From positions 1 through 32,717 of the forward strand of contig JAFKGE010000053.1 in NCBI GenBank assembly GCA_017307865.1: DNA of 32,717 nucleotides, in the 5' to 3' direction. The notes under the pieces are model-generated. The model was not told the origin of the DNA and made no database searches. It saw nothing but the letters and a program-made list of their open reading frames with translations. Every line of letters starts with the position of its first letter. Position 1 is the stretch's first letter. Positions 1 to 9,352 of this stretch are shown here, piece by piece. The position numbers and the translations under genes were made by a program. Origin of the DNA: Burkholderiales bacterium. GTDB taxonomy: Bacteria > Pseudomonadota > Gammaproteobacteria > Burkholderiales > Burkholderiaceae_C.

Positions 1-2303
<2,303 letters not shown>

Positions 2304-2329
2304 GACAGTGCCTTCATCGATTGAATTCG

Positions 2330-2360
2330 ATTCTGAACCTTCCCATCATGGAAGAGTCAA
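2330..2360 (-). promoter_or_regulatory. CueR/MerR-type promoter of the P1B-ATPase gene
   Basis: Reading leftward, a -35 TTGACT (2355-2360) and a -10 CAGAAT (2330-2335) are separated by exactly 19 bp, the over-long spacer typical of MerR-family activated promoters. The spacer carries CTTCC and GGAAG arms (2339-2343 and 2350-2354), resembling the CCTTCC/GGAAGG operator of CueR-controlled copA promoters. It lies 27 bp upstream of the ATPase ATG. No cueR gene is in the window. Confidence 0.7.
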
Positions 2361-2398
2361 CCCCTTCCACGCGCCCCACCCATCCCGCGCCCGGATGG

Positions 2399-2935
2399 TT
2401 AACGGGACAAGGACTTGCGGTACTCGACGTTGATCGCATCGTGACGCTGCCGCACCTCGGGTGGCCATTGCGCCTTGATCCACGACAGCACGGCCACGAT
2501 CTCATCGTCGTTCAACACGCCATCGTAGACGGGCATGGCCGTGCGGTAGTCGGGCTGCTTGATCAGCCGGGCCAGGCCCTGCTTGGTGATGGCGAACAGC
2601 TGTTCGTCCGGATGGTGCCAGGTGTGGCCGCTCGCGTCGTGCGGCGGCGCCGGCAGCAGACCGTCAGGCCCGCGCTCGCGCCAGTCGGGCTGGCCCTCAC
2701 CCCTGGCGCCATGGCAGGCCGCGCATTGCTGCGCGTAAATGCGCGCGCCAACGCGTAGCGCTTGGGGGTCATCGGGGCGCAGGCTGTGCAAGGAGCTCGC
2801 CTGCGACTCACTGGCGCGCAGGGAAAAATAGCCCATTCCTGCCACCAGCAGCAGGGTCAGCAAGCCGGCAGTGGCGAGGACCAGCGGCTTGCGTGCCAAG
2901 GCGGCGAAGCGCGGCACGCTGCCGACCGGACTCAA
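2399..2935 (-). CDS. Membrane-anchored class I cytochrome c
   Basis: 178 residues. A hydrophobic segment at about residues 18-34 is a signal anchor, followed by a periplasmic monohaem domain. The haem site is CAACH (71-75) and the likely axial ligand is Met134 in TAMPVYDG. It likely passes electrons in the periplasm; a role in copper oxidation with the neighbouring CopA or cupredoxin is inference. The start is TTG at 2935, overlapping the copI stop by 4 bp (TTGA), which suggests translational coupling; a GTG at 2917 is the alternative. Similar small cytochromes occur in some cop clusters, but I give no symbol. Confidence 0.88.
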   Translation of the reverse strand: MSPVGSVPRFAALARKPLVLATAGLLTLLLVAGMGYFSLRASESQASSLHSLRPDDPQALRVGARIYAQQCAACHGARGEGQPDWRERGPDGLLPAPPHDASGHTWHHPDEQLFAITKQGLARLIKQPDYRTAMPVYDGVLNDDEIVAVLSWIKAQWPPEVRQRHDAINVEYRKSLSR

Positions 2936-3438
2936 GGCGCAACCTGGACTTGCCCGACCATGCCGGCTTCAAGGTGCCCCGGTTCGGTGCAAGCGAAATC
3001 GACCTGGCCCGGCTGGGTGAACTGCCACACCATGCTGCCACGCTGGCCTGGCTTGAGGTTCAACTGGTTGGGCTCGCTGTGCGCCATGCCGGGATGGGCG
3101 CGCATCTGCACAGCGTGTTCCTTCAGTTCATCGAGCGATCCGAGCACCATTTCGTGCCTCACCTTGCCGGCGTTGCGCACCACGAAGCGCACCGTGTCGC
3201 CAACCCTCACGTCGATGCTGGAAGGATGAAAGCGCATGTCATCGTCCAACACCACGTCCACGGTGCGCGTGACCTTGGCCGGGTCGCCCGGCCTGCCGAA
3301 CAGGGCGGCGTGCTCGGACGCGCTCATGTTGCCGTGCGAGGCGGGCATGTCGTGGCCGCCCGCGCGCGTGCCGGCGGCGAGCGCGGCCATTGGAACCGCC
3401 GTGGCGGCGAGCAACGCAACAACGAATGTTTTCTTCAT
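2932..3438 (-). CDS. copI: CopI-like periplasmic cupredoxin
   Basis: 168 residues: Sec signal peptide (about 1-22), a Met/His-rich linker (HDMPASHGNM, 29-38) and a plastocyanin/azurin-type copper domain. The type 1 copper ligands appear to be His95 (KVRHEMV) and Cys150, His155, Met160 (C-TEPG-H-LEAG-M). Such proteins bind copper in the periplasm and support tolerance in Cupriavidus-type cop clusters (family knowledge). The ATG at 3438 has AGGAG upstream. It follows copB by 21 bp and overlaps the cytochrome gene by 4 bp, so it sits mid-operon. The symbol rests on family resemblance and gene order. Confidence 0.88.
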   Translation of the reverse strand: MKKTFVVALLAATAVPMAALAAGTRAGGHDMPASHGNMSASEHAALFGRPGDPAKVTRTVDVVLDDDMRFHPSSIDVRVGDTVRFVVRNAGKVRHEMVLGSLDELKEHAVQMRAHPGMAHSEPNQLNLKPGQRGSMVWQFTQPGQVDFACTEPGHLEAGMVGQVQVAP

Positions 3439-3459
3439 TCAAACAACTCCTGCAAAAAA

Positions 3460-4584
3460 TCAGAACCAGAAGCTCAAGCCGGCCACCCAGCGCGTCGGGC
3501 TCGCGCGCTCGCCCGCGGCGCGCACGAAGTCCCGCGTGCGGCCAAAGCTGTGCTGCCACTCGACGCCGACGTAGGGCGCGACCTGGCGCGTGATTTCGTA
3601 GCGCAGACGCAGGCCGGCGCTGGCGTTGGCGAGGCCGCTGCCGATGGCGTTGGCCGGGTCGCTCTTGCCGTAGAAATTCCACTCGGTGCGCGGCTGCAGC
3701 ACCAGCCTTTGCGTGAGCAGCAGGTCATACGACCCTTCGAGCCGCAGCGCGGTGCGGCCGCCACTGCCCAGATACCCGGTCGCATCGATCTCGAACCAGT
3801 AGGGCGCCAGGCCTTGCACGCCTGCCGCGAGCCACTGGCGGTCCTTGCCTGCGCCATGGTCCAGCCGCACGCCGAGCTGCGTATCCCAGTAAGCGGCAAT
3901 GGCGTGGCCCCAGAGCAGCTCGGTGCGTGAATCGTGCAGCTTGCCCTTGGCGACATCGCCCTCGGCCTTGATGAGCAGGTGATCGAAGTCGCGGCCGATG
4001 CGCGCCTGCAGGTCGTACGTCGTGGCGTTTTCGCCGTGGCGCGCCCATGCGCGCTCCAGCCGGTTGACCTTCAGGTTGGCAAAGCTCATCTGGTCGTCGA
4101 GCTGCAGGGGCGGCACGCCCGGCAGGGAATACTGGCCGCTGCCGCGCACGAAGCCGTCCGAATAGCCATTGGGGTCGCGTGCGTCGGCGGGCGGGCTGCC
4201 GCCCTGCATTTGCATGTTGCCGTGGTCCATGGCGGGCGCCGCGCCGGTGTCCGATGGCGCGCCGGCGGTCGCGGCACCATGGCCCATGCCGGGCATGGCG
4301 CCGTGATCCATGGGCATGGCACCGTGGTTCATCTCGAGGGCGTTGGTCATCGCCTCTGGCATGCGGCCTTGCATGGGCATGCTGCCTTGGTCCATCCCGC
4401 CCATGGACGGCGCCGCGGGCGCCGCAGTCGCCTCAGGTGCAGCGCCGTGCGACCCGTGCGCGCCGTGATCCTGGGCCAGGGCCGGAGCGCCGGCACCCCA
4501 GAAGACCAGCGTCAAGGCCACGGGCACCAGGCGCAGCCCACGGGCGTGCGCGATGGCGTGGGTCATGTTCGGATGCGTTGTCAT
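3460..4584 (-). CDS. copB: Outer-membrane copper resistance protein CopB/PcoB
   Basis: 374 residues. A signal peptide ends near ALA in GAGAPALAQ. A long Met/His-rich stretch (about residues 40-140) repeats M-x-H-G and HGAMP elements and probably binds or buffers copper. The C-terminal half is the PcoB/CopB beta-barrel, ending in an aromatic outer-membrane signature (AGLSFWF). The ATG at 4584 overlaps the copA stop as ATGA; a second in-frame ATG is at 4566. The open frame extends upstream to 4761, but that part lies within copA and is antisense-free shadow of it. CopB is thought to sequester copper or move it across the outer membrane, acting with CopA. Confidence 0.93.
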   Translation of the reverse strand: MTTHPNMTHAIAHARGLRLVPVALTLVFWGAGAPALAQDHGAHGSHGAAPEATAAPAAPSMGGMDQGSMPMQGRMPEAMTNALEMNHGAMPMDHGAMPGMGHGAATAGAPSDTGAAPAMDHGNMQMQGGSPPADARDPNGYSDGFVRGSGQYSLPGVPPLQLDDQMSFANLKVNRLERAWARHGENATTYDLQARIGRDFDHLLIKAEGDVAKGKLHDSRTELLWGHAIAAYWDTQLGVRLDHGAGKDRQWLAAGVQGLAPYWFEIDATGYLGSGGRTALRLEGSYDLLLTQRLVLQPRTEWNFYGKSDPANAIGSGLANASAGLRLRYEITRQVAPYVGVEWQHSFGRTRDFVRAAGERASPTRWVAGLSFWF

Positions 4585-6362
4585 GCCACCACCACCTCGC
4601 GGAACATGCCCATTTCCATGTGGAACATCAAGTGGCAGTGCCACACCCAGCGGCCGAGCGCATCGGCGGTGACGAGCAAGCTCACGCGCTGCGCCGGCTG
4701 CACGGGGATGGTGTGCAGGCGCGCGACGAAATCGCCCGAGGCGTTTTCCAGCTCCTGCCACATGCCGTGCAGGTGTATGGGGTGGGTCATCATGGTGTCG
4801 TTGTGCAGGATCACGCGCAGGCGCTCGCCATAGCGGAAATGCACCGGCGCGCTGGATGCGAAGTCCAGTCCGTCGAACGACCAGGCGTAGCGTTCCATGT
4901 TGCCCGTCAGGTGCAGCTCGATCTCGCGCTCGGGGCCTCCCGCATAGAGCGAGCCGCCGATGGTCTTGAGGTCGGCCAGGGTGAGCACGCGCCGGCCGTT
5001 GCCGCGCAGGCCGACGCCAGGGTCATCCAGGTTGGTGCGCGGCATGTCCACGCGCATGTCGGTGCCGGGCCCCCATTCGGTGCGCGCGTGGCGCACCGTG
5101 ATGCCGGGCTTTTGCAGGGGGTTGGGCGCCATGGAGTGCGCCATGCCGGCCATGCCCCCGTGGTTCATGCCGGCCATGTCGTGGCCGCCGCCTTGCGCCA
5201 TGCCGCCCATCATGTCGGCCATGCTGAGCCACTGCACCGCATCGAGTGCGGGCACGGGCGCGCTCAGGCCCTCGCGCACGGCGAGCGTGCCACGCGCATA
5301 GCCGGTGCGGTCCATGGACTGGGCAAACAGCGTGTACGCGTCGTCCTTGGGCTGCACGATCACGTCGTAGGTCTCGCCGGGTCCAAAGCGGAATTCGTCC
5401 ACGGTCACCGGCTCCACGTCCTGCCCGTCGGTTTGCACCACGGTGAGCGGCAGGCCCGGAATACGCACGTCATAAAACGTGTTGGCGCTGCCGTTGATGC
5501 AACGCAGCCGCACGCGCTCGCCGGGCTTGAAGAGCGCCGTCCAGTTCGCGCCCGGTGCGCTGCCGTTGACCAGGTAGCTGAGCACGGTGGACGACAGGTC
5601 GGCCAGGTCGGCCGGGCTCATGCGCATGGCATTCCACATGTCGCGCTCCGCCATGGCCGCATCCATGCCCTTGGCGCGCACGTCCTGTACAAATTTGGCG
5701 AAGGTCGGGCGGTGCTGGTTGAACACGTCGCCCTGGGCCTTGAGTTTGGCCAGGGCGCGCATCGGGTCGCTGCCTGTCCAGTCCGACAGCAGCACCACAT
5801 GCTCGCGCTCGGCGCGCAGGGTTTCGCCCCCGCGCGGCTCGACGATGAGCGCGCCGTACAAACCAGTGACCTCCTGCATGGCGCTGTGCGAGTGGTACCA
5901 GTAGGTGCCGCTTTGCTCCAGCGTGAAGCGGTAGGTGAACGTCTCGCCCGGCGCGATGCCGGCAAAGCTGATTCCCGGCACACCGTCCATCTGGAACGGC
6001 AGGATGATGCCGTGCCAGTGGATAGAAGCCGTCCCGCGCAGACGGTTGGTGACGCGAATCGTCACCGTCTCGCCTTCGCGCATGCGCAGCGTCGGGCCGG
6101 GCAGACTGCCGTTGACGGTGGTGGCGATGCCCGTGCGGCCGTCGAAATCGACGCGGGTCTCGGCCAGCGTCAGGTCGAAGACGGGGCCGCGCAACTCGGG
6201 TGCTGTTCCCGTACGGGCTGCCGGCAGGTCTTGCAGTGCCCAGGCGGGCACGGCGGCATCGAACGTACCCCATGCGGCGCCCGCCGCCAGCGCCCGGAGG
6301 AAGCGCCGGCGCTGGAAGGCCTGGCCCTGGGAGCCGGAAAGGGAAGGATTCTTGAAACGCAT
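4581..6362 (-). CDS. copA: Periplasmic multicopper oxidase CopA/PcoA
   Basis: 593 residues, close to the PcoA/CopA norm. It oxidises Cu(I) to Cu(II) and binds copper in the periplasm. A twin-arginine signal (QRRRFLRAL, about 17-25) implies export of the folded protein. All four copper-ligand boxes are present: HWHG (115-118), WYHSHS (155-160), HPIHLHG (527-533) and HCHLMFHMEMGM (575-586, holding the type 1 Cys/His/Met). A Met-rich loop near residues 380-410 (MADMMGG, MNHGGMAGM) is the usual Cu(I) docking segment. First gene of the leftward run, divergent from copR. Confidence 0.97.
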   Translation of the reverse strand: MRFKNPSLSGSQGQAFQRRRFLRALAAGAAWGTFDAAVPAWALQDLPAARTGTAPELRGPVFDLTLAETRVDFDGRTGIATTVNGSLPGPTLRMREGETVTIRVTNRLRGTASIHWHGIILPFQMDGVPGISFAGIAPGETFTYRFTLEQSGTYWYHSHSAMQEVTGLYGALIVEPRGGETLRAEREHVVLLSDWTGSDPMRALAKLKAQGDVFNQHRPTFAKFVQDVRAKGMDAAMAERDMWNAMRMSPADLADLSSTVLSYLVNGSAPGANWTALFKPGERVRLRCINGSANTFYDVRIPGLPLTVVQTDGQDVEPVTVDEFRFGPGETYDVIVQPKDDAYTLFAQSMDRTGYARGTLAVREGLSAPVPALDAVQWLSMADMMGGMAQGGGHDMAGMNHGGMAGMAHSMAPNPLQKPGITVRHARTEWGPGTDMRVDMPRTNLDDPGVGLRGNGRRVLTLADLKTIGGSLYAGGPEREIELHLTGNMERYAWSFDGLDFASSAPVHFRYGERLRVILHNDTMMTHPIHLHGMWQELENASGDFVARLHTIPVQPAQRVSLLVTADALGRWVWHCHLMFHMEMGMFREVVVA

Positions 6363-6408
6363 GTCGGAGATTCTGGCGGGTCTGCCTTTCGGCAGGATGT
6401 TCTCGACA

Positions 6409-6422
6409 TTACATTCCTGTCA
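6409..6422. promoter_or_regulatory. Candidate CopR operator between copA and copR
   Basis: The 123-bp divergent gap contains TTACATTCCTGTCA, an imperfect inverted repeat (TTACA-N4-TGTCA). Heavy-metal response regulators of the CopR/CusR/CzcR group bind short dyads of this general form in the gap between their own gene and their target. A separate CTGCC-TTTC-GGCAG hairpin (6382-6395) lies closer to copA, in its expected 5' leader. Assignment is by position and shape only. Confidence 0.4.
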
Positions 6423-6471
6423 GCTTCATGCCAGCAGTCCAGCAGGGCGGCACACTGATGCGGGAACAGTC

Positions 6472-6477
6472 AAGGAG
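6472..6477 (+). promoter_or_regulatory. Ribosome binding site fixing the GTG start of copR
   Basis: AAGGAG lies 8 bp before the GTG at 6486. It supports that start over longer upstream reading frames in other phases. Confidence 0.7.
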
Positions 6478-6485
6478 CCAAACGG

Positions 6486-7169
6486 GTGAAGATATTGATC
6501 GTCGAAGACGAGCCCAAGACGGGCGCGTACCTGCGCCAGGGCCTGACCGAGGCCGGCTACGTGGCCGACCTGGTGCCTCATGGCACCGACGGGCTGCACA
6601 TGGCCCTGCAGGGCGCCTACGACCTGGTGATCCTGGACGTGATGCTGCCCGGCCTGAACGGCTGGCAGGTGCTGCAGGCGCTGCGCGAACGCGGCCTGCG
6701 GATGCCCGTGCTGTTTCTGACAGCGCGCGACCAGGTGGAGGACCGCGTCAAGGGGCTGGAGCTGGGCGCCGACGACTATCTGGTCAAGCCGTTCTCGTTC
6801 GCGGAGCTGCTGGCCCGGGTGCGCATCATCCTGCGCCGCGCCCCTGCGGGCGGCGACGGTACGCTGCTGCGCGTGGCCGACCTGGAGCTGGATCTGCTGC
6901 GCCGCCGGGTCTCGCGCAATGGCCGGCGCGTGGACCTGACGGCCAAGGAGTTCGGCCTGCTGGAACTCTTGATGCGGCGCCACGGCGAGGTGCTGCCGCG
7001 CTCGCTGATCGCATCCCAGGTGTGGGACATGAACTTCGACAGCGACACCAACGTCATCGAGGTCGCCATGCGCCGCCTGCGCGTGAAGATCGACGAGGGC
7101 CACCCCGTCAAGCTGATCCAGACCGTGCGCGGCATGGGCTACGTGCTCGACGTGCCGCGGGAGGACTAG
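6486..7169 (+). CDS. copR: Copper response regulator CopR (OmpR family)
   Basis: 227 residues. Receiver domain with acidic pocket Glu7/Asp8, phospho-acceptor Asp51 (LDVMLPG), Thr79 and Lys101 (VKPFSF). The C-terminal OmpR/PhoB winged helix (about 130-222) ends [11 protein letters not shown]. Sequence and context match the heavy-metal group (CopR/CusR/IrlR). When phosphorylated by CopS it should activate copA-copB-copI and probably its own gene. The GTG start has a good Shine-Dalgarno. Its stop abuts the GTG of copS. Confidence 0.95.
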   Translation: MKILIVEDEPKTGAYLRQGLTEAGYVADLVPHGTDGLHMALQGAYDLVILDVMLPGLNGWQVLQALRERGLRMPVLFLTARDQVEDRVKGLELGADDYLVKPFSFAELLARVRIILRRAPAGGDGTLLRVADLELDLLRRRVSRNGRRVDLTAKEFGLLELLMRRHGEVLPRSLIASQVWDMNFDSDTNVIEVAMRRLRVKIDEGHPVKLIQTVRGMGYVLDVPRED

Positions 7170-8579
7170 GTGGCGCTGGCGGCGCGTTGGGGCCGGCTGC
7201 CGTTGACACGGCGCCTGACCCTGCTCTTCACCACTGCTGCCGCCCTGGTGGTGCTGGGGCTGGGCGCCCTGTTCCTGGTGGAGATCGAGCGCCATTTCGT
7301 CGAGCTGGACCGAATGGTGCTGCAGGACAAGCAGCACCTGATCGAGGAAGTCCTGCGCAACGCCGGTTCGGTGGACGACGCGCGCCAGCGTCTGGGCGAG
7401 GCGCTGAGCTACCACCATGACCTCTACGCCCTGGTGCAGGATGGACAAGGCGCGGTGGTCTTTCGATCCGAAGGGTTCACGCCCGCCATGCGCGGTGAGA
7501 AAAACCTTGGCGCCAGCCAGGACCAGGCGTTTGGGGTGTTGCGCCACGGCGATGTGCGCTTTCACACGCTGGTTTTCAAGGCCGTGCCCGGCTACGCCGG
7601 CACCCCGCTTGGCGTCTGGATCGCCGCGGATACGCAGCACCACACACAGTTTCTTGACGGCCTGCGGCGCAGCCTGGCCCTGTATGTGCTGGGCGCCATC
7701 GCCCTGTGCGGCCTGCTCTCGTGGCTGGCCGCGCGCCAGGGCCTGGCGCCGCTGCGCGACATGAAGTCACGCGCCGCCAAGGTCACGGGCCAGAGGCTGG
7801 GCGAACGCATGCCGGTGCAGGCCGTGCCAGTGGAGATGGCCGACCTGGCCCAGGAGCTGAACCGCATGCTGGACCGGCTGCAGCAGGACTTCCAGCGCCT
7901 GACCGACTTTTCCTCGGATCTGGCACACGAGCTGCGCACGCCCATCAGCAATCTGCTCACGCAGACGCAGGTGGCGCTGACGAGCAGGCGCGACGCCGCA
8001 ACCTACCGTGACATCCTGGCCTCGAACGCCGAGGAATTCGAGCGGCTGGCGCGCATGGTGTCCGACATGCTGCTGCTGGCCAAGACCGAGCGCGGCGTGG
8101 ACCTGCCGCACAAGGAGCGTTTTTCCGCGCGCCAGGACGCGCAGGCGCTACTCGACTTCTACGAGGCCGTGGCCGAGGAAAAGCGCATCCGGCTCCACTT
8201 GGAGGGCGATGGCGAGGTCGAGGGCGACCGCCTGATGTTCCGCCGCGCGGTGAGCAACCTGCTGTCCAACGCCCTGCGCCACACGCCCGGGGACGGGGAC
8301 GTCGCCATCCACATCGCCAGCACCCCGCAAGCGATCACGGTGGCCGTGGAGAACACCGGCGCCGACATCGACCCCAAACTGCTGCCTCGGCTGTTTGACC
8401 GCTTCTACCGCGCCGATCCTTCCCGGGCCCATCCGGATTCCGATGGCTCCGGACTGGGCCTGGCCATCACGCGCGCCATCGCCCAGGCCCATGGCGGCCG
8501 TGTCACGGCCACGTCGGACCACGGGCTCACCCGCTTCACCCTGGAGTTTCCCCGCCGCCGAATCAATGCTCCGAACTGA
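7170..8579 (+). CDS. copS: Heavy-metal sensor histidine kinase CopS
   Basis: 469 residues. TM1 (about 16-36), a periplasmic sensor region (about 37-165), TM2 (about 168-187), HAMP, the dimerisation domain with H253 in HELRTPISN, and the HATPase domain (N box NLLSNALRHT; G boxes near DGSGLGLAI). This is the layout of the CusS/CopS heavy-metal kinases, which sense periplasmic copper or silver and phosphorylate the partner regulator. The GTG start follows the copR TAG with no gap, and GGGAGG inside the end of copR serves as ribosome site. Confidence 0.95.
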   Translation: MALAARWGRLPLTRRLTLLFTTAAALVVLGLGALFLVEIERHFVELDRMVLQDKQHLIEEVLRNAGSVDDARQRLGEALSYHHDLYALVQDGQGAVVFRSEGFTPAMRGEKNLGASQDQAFGVLRHGDVRFHTLVFKAVPGYAGTPLGVWIAADTQHHTQFLDGLRRSLALYVLGAIALCGLLSWLAARQGLAPLRDMKSRAAKVTGQRLGERMPVQAVPVEMADLAQELNRMLDRLQQDFQRLTDFSSDLAHELRTPISNLLTQTQVALTSRRDAATYRDILASNAEEFERLARMVSDMLLLAKTERGVDLPHKERFSARQDAQALLDFYEAVAEEKRIRLHLEGDGEVEGDRLMFRRAVSNLLSNALRHTPGDGDVAIHIASTPQAITVAVENTGADIDPKLLPRLFDRFYRADPSRAHPDSDGSGLGLAITRAIAQAHGGRVTATSDHGLTRFTLEFPRRRINAPN

Positions 8580-8601
8580 AAAAACATGGCGCTGTGTCCG
8601 C

Positions 8602-8627
8602 TGTCGTTCCAGGCCAGTGGATCGACA
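8602..8627. terminator. Possible bidirectional terminator between copS and the DUF924 gene
   Basis: In the 53-bp convergent gap, TGTCG and CGACA arms (8602-8606, 8623-8627) enclose a second CCA/TGG pair, giving an imperfect 26-bp palindrome. There is no clear U-tract, so intrinsic termination is uncertain. Confidence 0.35.
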
Positions 8628-8632
8628 CGGTG

Positions 8633-9259
8633 TCAGAACCCCGCCCCCGGCTGCGCCAGGTAGGCCAGCTCCTCAGCCGTGCTGGCGCGCCCCAGGATGG
8701 CGTTGCGGTGCGGAAAGCGGCCAAAGCGCGCGATCACGTCCCGGTGCTTGTGGGCGTAGTCCAGCGTGCCGTCGAAGTACGTCCGGGGCGTTGCGTTGGG
8801 CTCATCGCGCAAGGCCGTGAACAGGGCCACGCTGCGCGCCTGCATGGCCGAGTCCTCGGCGTGCTCCAGCGGCAGGTAGCAGAAGATGCGCGCCATGGGC
8901 GGCACCGCCTGGTCGTGGCCGCGCGCGAGGCCCTGCAACGCGATGGCCAGGGCCTTGGCGTCGGCCGCAAAGCTGGCGGGGTGGCCGCGAAACACGTTGC
9001 GGCTGAACTGGTCCAGCACGATCAGCAGCGCCAGGCGGCCGTCGGCGTGGTCGGCCCAAGCGTCCAGCCGGCCGGCGCGCGCCGCCTCGATGGTGCTTGA
9101 AAAGCGCTGGCCCAGCATGGCATCGAAGGCCTCGTCCTTGCGAAACCACTGGGCCTGCACACGCGCCATGGCGGCGGTGTCGAGCGGATAGGCGCCCAGC
9201 CACAGGCGCAGGACGTCGGCGGCCTGGGCCGGCCATTGGGTTGATGCGGAGTCGGTCAT
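8633..9259 (-). CDS. DUF924 family protein
   Basis: 208 residues, near the usual DUF924 length. Family features seen: an N-terminal WF-rich helix region (VQAQWFRKDEAFD), the conserved LIVLDQFSRNVFRG segment, then FCYLPLEHAEDSAMQ and a C-terminal FGRFPHRNAILGR. The fold is all-helical, TPR-like, with no established enzymatic role. It is cytoplasmic, with no signal or membrane segment. The ATG at 9259 gives MTDSAST. It is convergent with copS and divergent from the EF-G-like gene, so likely a single-gene unit. Confidence 0.92.
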   Translation of the reverse strand: MTDSASTQWPAQAADVLRLWLGAYPLDTAAMARVQAQWFRKDEAFDAMLGQRFSSTIEAARAGRLDAWADHADGRLALLIVLDQFSRNVFRGHPASFAADAKALAIALQGLARGHDQAVPPMARIFCYLPLEHAEDSAMQARSVALFTALRDEPNATPRTYFDGTLDYAHKHRDVIARFGRFPHRNAILGRASTAEELAYLAQPGAGF

Positions 9260-9337
9260 GCGTGCATTCTGGCGGCGCCGGCGCGGGTTTGCCAGTGTGC
9301 ACGCCCTGGCCCATGCTGGCATGATGAAGCGAACCTC

Positions 9338-9343
9338 GAGGAG
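9338..9343 (+). promoter_or_regulatory. Strong ribosome binding site of the EF-G-like gene
   Basis: GAGGAG lies 9 bp before the ATG at 9353 and decides that start against another long frame beginning at 9343. Confidence 0.7.
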
Positions 9344-9352
9344 TGAACCGCG

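Noticed and set aside
3460-4761. Longer copB frame starting at 4761
   Set aside because: The extra residues lie inside copA and have no signal peptide. The start at 4584 gives a proper signal and an ATGA overlap.
4179-6458. Open frame of 759 codons on the plus strand
   Set aside because: Antisense to copA and copB, which carry full copper-ligand boxes. No recognisable domain.
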